A stretch of 64,000 nucleotides of DNA from Truepera sp965215315. Its GTDB lineage: Bacteria; Deinococcota; Deinococci; Deinococcales; Trueperaceae. The notes below the pieces were generated by a model. The model worked only from the letters and a program-made list of their open reading frames with translations. It was not told where the DNA came from and searched no databases. The position numbers and the translations under genes are program-made. This document shows, in pieces, positions 63,301 to 64,000 of the stretch. Position 1 is the first letter of the stretch; every line of letters begins with the position of its first letter. The DNA lies in assembly GCA_965215315.1 (NCBI GenBank), contig CBDCDB010000004.1, forward strand, positions 1-64,000. The letters are read 5' to 3'.

Positions 63301-63460
63301 TATGATTGGGATTGGCTCGCTTGAGTGGATGCAAAGAGACTTGGCTGCGATGTCAACGAGACGTGTGTCCGGATGCCACCGACAAGACCTGCTTATCTGG
63401 GCTTGGTTCATCTCCTTGGACAAAGTTAGTAGGACCTAGACTTTGTTAAGGAGGAAGACG

Positions 63461-63769
63461 ATGGCAGAAGGTAAGGGCAAAAGGGTTGTTCGGCAGTACC
63501 CGGTAGAGTTTAAGATCGATGCGGTTGAACTGGTAAAGAAAGGCTACGGGATCGTCGAAGCGGCGCGGAGCTTGGGCATTGCCGAGTCGAATATTCATAA
63601 GTGGCGGCGGCAGTACCGCGAGGGGCGGCTTGTAGTAGGTCACAGACGAGCGCAGCCGAGCACTGACGAAGCCGAGTTGCGACGTTTACAGGCGGAGGTG
63701 AAGCGTCTGGAAACGGAGCTAGCGATCGTAAAAAAGGCCGCGGTGTACTTTGCGAAACACGCGACTTAA
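63461..63769 (+). CDS. IS3-family transposase OrfA (third lineage)
   Basis: From ATG 63461 (MAEGKGKRVVRQYPVEFKID) after AAGGAGG, this 102-residue protein has a helix-turn-helix and a zipper. The frameshift heptamer A AAA AAG is at 63730-63736, 30 bases before the stop. A -1 shift gives an OrfAB fusion through ETRDLKCAFIEAHQGEF. It is the same protein as at 54604-54912. Confidence 0.85.
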   Translation: MAEGKGKRVVRQYPVEFKIDAVELVKKGYGIVEAARSLGIAESNIHKWRRQYREGRLVVGHRRAQPSTDEAELRRLQAEVKRLETELAIVKKAAVYFAKHAT

Positions 63770-64000
63770 AGTGTGCCTTCATCGAAGCGCACCAGGGCGA
63801 ATTCTCCGTCTCGGCGTTGTGCGAGGTCTTGGGCGTGGCTAGGAGCAGTTACTACCACTGGCGCGAGCGTCAGCAGCGGGAGCCGAGCAAACGCGAGCAG
63901 AAGAATGCCGAGCTATTGGAGAAGATAAAAGCGGTGTTCGAGAAAAACAAGAGGCGTTACGGTAGCCCTCGAATCCATGCCGAACTTAGGCAGCAAAAAG
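63770..64000 (+). CDS. IS3-family transposase OrfB, N-terminal part (continues beyond window)
   Basis: In the frame reached by -1 shifting from orfA it reads KCAFIEAHQGEFSVSALCEV, LGVARSSYYHWRERQQREPS and RYGSPRIHAELRQQ to the end of the window. It has no strong start of its own. The integrase core lies outside the window, so activity cannot be judged. Confidence 0.78.

Larger units (their letters stand above)
63398..64000 (+). mobile_element. IS3-family element (third lineage), second copy, cut by window end
   Basis: The left inverted repeat TGGGCTTGGTTCATCTCCTT starts at 63398. OrfA and the first part of orfB follow. The orfA protein is identical to that of the copy at 54604-54912, so one copy derives from a recent transposition. 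The last bases before the window end (GCAGCAAAAAG) differ slightly from the other copy. Confidence 0.82.

Noticed and set aside
1..64000. CRISPR arrays, tRNA or rRNA genes
   Set aside because: I saw no regularly spaced repeats, no cas genes (the Cas4-like nuclease at 7215 is alone and more like AddB), and no cloverleaf or rRNA signature by eye. A tRNA scan would be needed to exclude a tRNA.

Overview
The window looks like a chromosomal segment of a moderately GC-rich bacterium. The protein flavour (OpuC-type osmoprotectant transporter, DUF2171 protein, royal-jelly-type lipoprotein, AddB-like nuclease, sugar ABC systems without their own ATPase) suggests Deinococcota, possibly a Truepera relative. 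That placement is inference from memory of such genomes, not a search result. No rRNA, tRNA or CRISPR array was recognised.

Layout. 1-1359: IS3-family element. 1566-6401: glycine-betaine/osmoprotectant ABC operon (binding protein, frameshifted permease, CBS-domain ATPase, second permease), with a striking 23-bp hairpin over the last gene junction. 7215-10567: Fe-S PD-(D/E)XK nuclease, AI-2E-family transporter, PAS-LuxR regulator. 10689-13283: block of IS3-type elements, including two converging copies joined in a perfect palindrome. 13284-17045: hydrolase remnant, formaldehyde-dehydrogenase-like enzyme, DUF2171 protein, royal-jelly lipoprotein, helicase stump. 17356-22968: Lnt-like amidase split by an IS5-type element, NarL-type two-component system, VapC/Phd toxin-antitoxin pair. 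23038-27363: zinc dehydrogenase divergent from a sugar ABC transporter. 27824-33520: IS remnants around a decayed mutS.

33554-51118 is the most interesting metabolic region. A minus-strand operon encodes a SnoaL-like protein, cupin, alpha/beta hydrolase, HpcH/HpaI aldolase, HisD-family dehydrogenase, SDR, tandem-SnoaL protein and a sarcosine-oxidase-like flavoenzyme. Facing it is a second ABC transporter (binding protein and two permeases) followed by another tandem-SnoaL protein; a third lies at 50072 after AzlCD. Three of these four SnoaL proteins share a WYGP[AS]GIG module. I infer an uncharacterised uptake-and-catabolism system for an unknown small molecule.

51205-59156 is an insertion-sequence graveyard with at least four levels of nesting (IS3, IS630, ~110-130 bp MITE-like repeats, and tiny 35-41 bp inserts). 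In several cases removing the element restores the host reading frame exactly. 59324-63077: TetR regulator, secreted SnoaL-like protein, LuxR remnant, and an AbrB-VapC-tyrosine recombinase operon. The window ends inside an IS3 element whose orfA matches one at 54604-54912.

A theme is gene decay: nonsense changes and small indels hit mutS, a permease, a cupin, two hydrolases, a SnoaL gene and most transposases. If this is the only mutS, loss of mismatch repair could explain the pattern; sequencing error is the alternative for the single-base indels.
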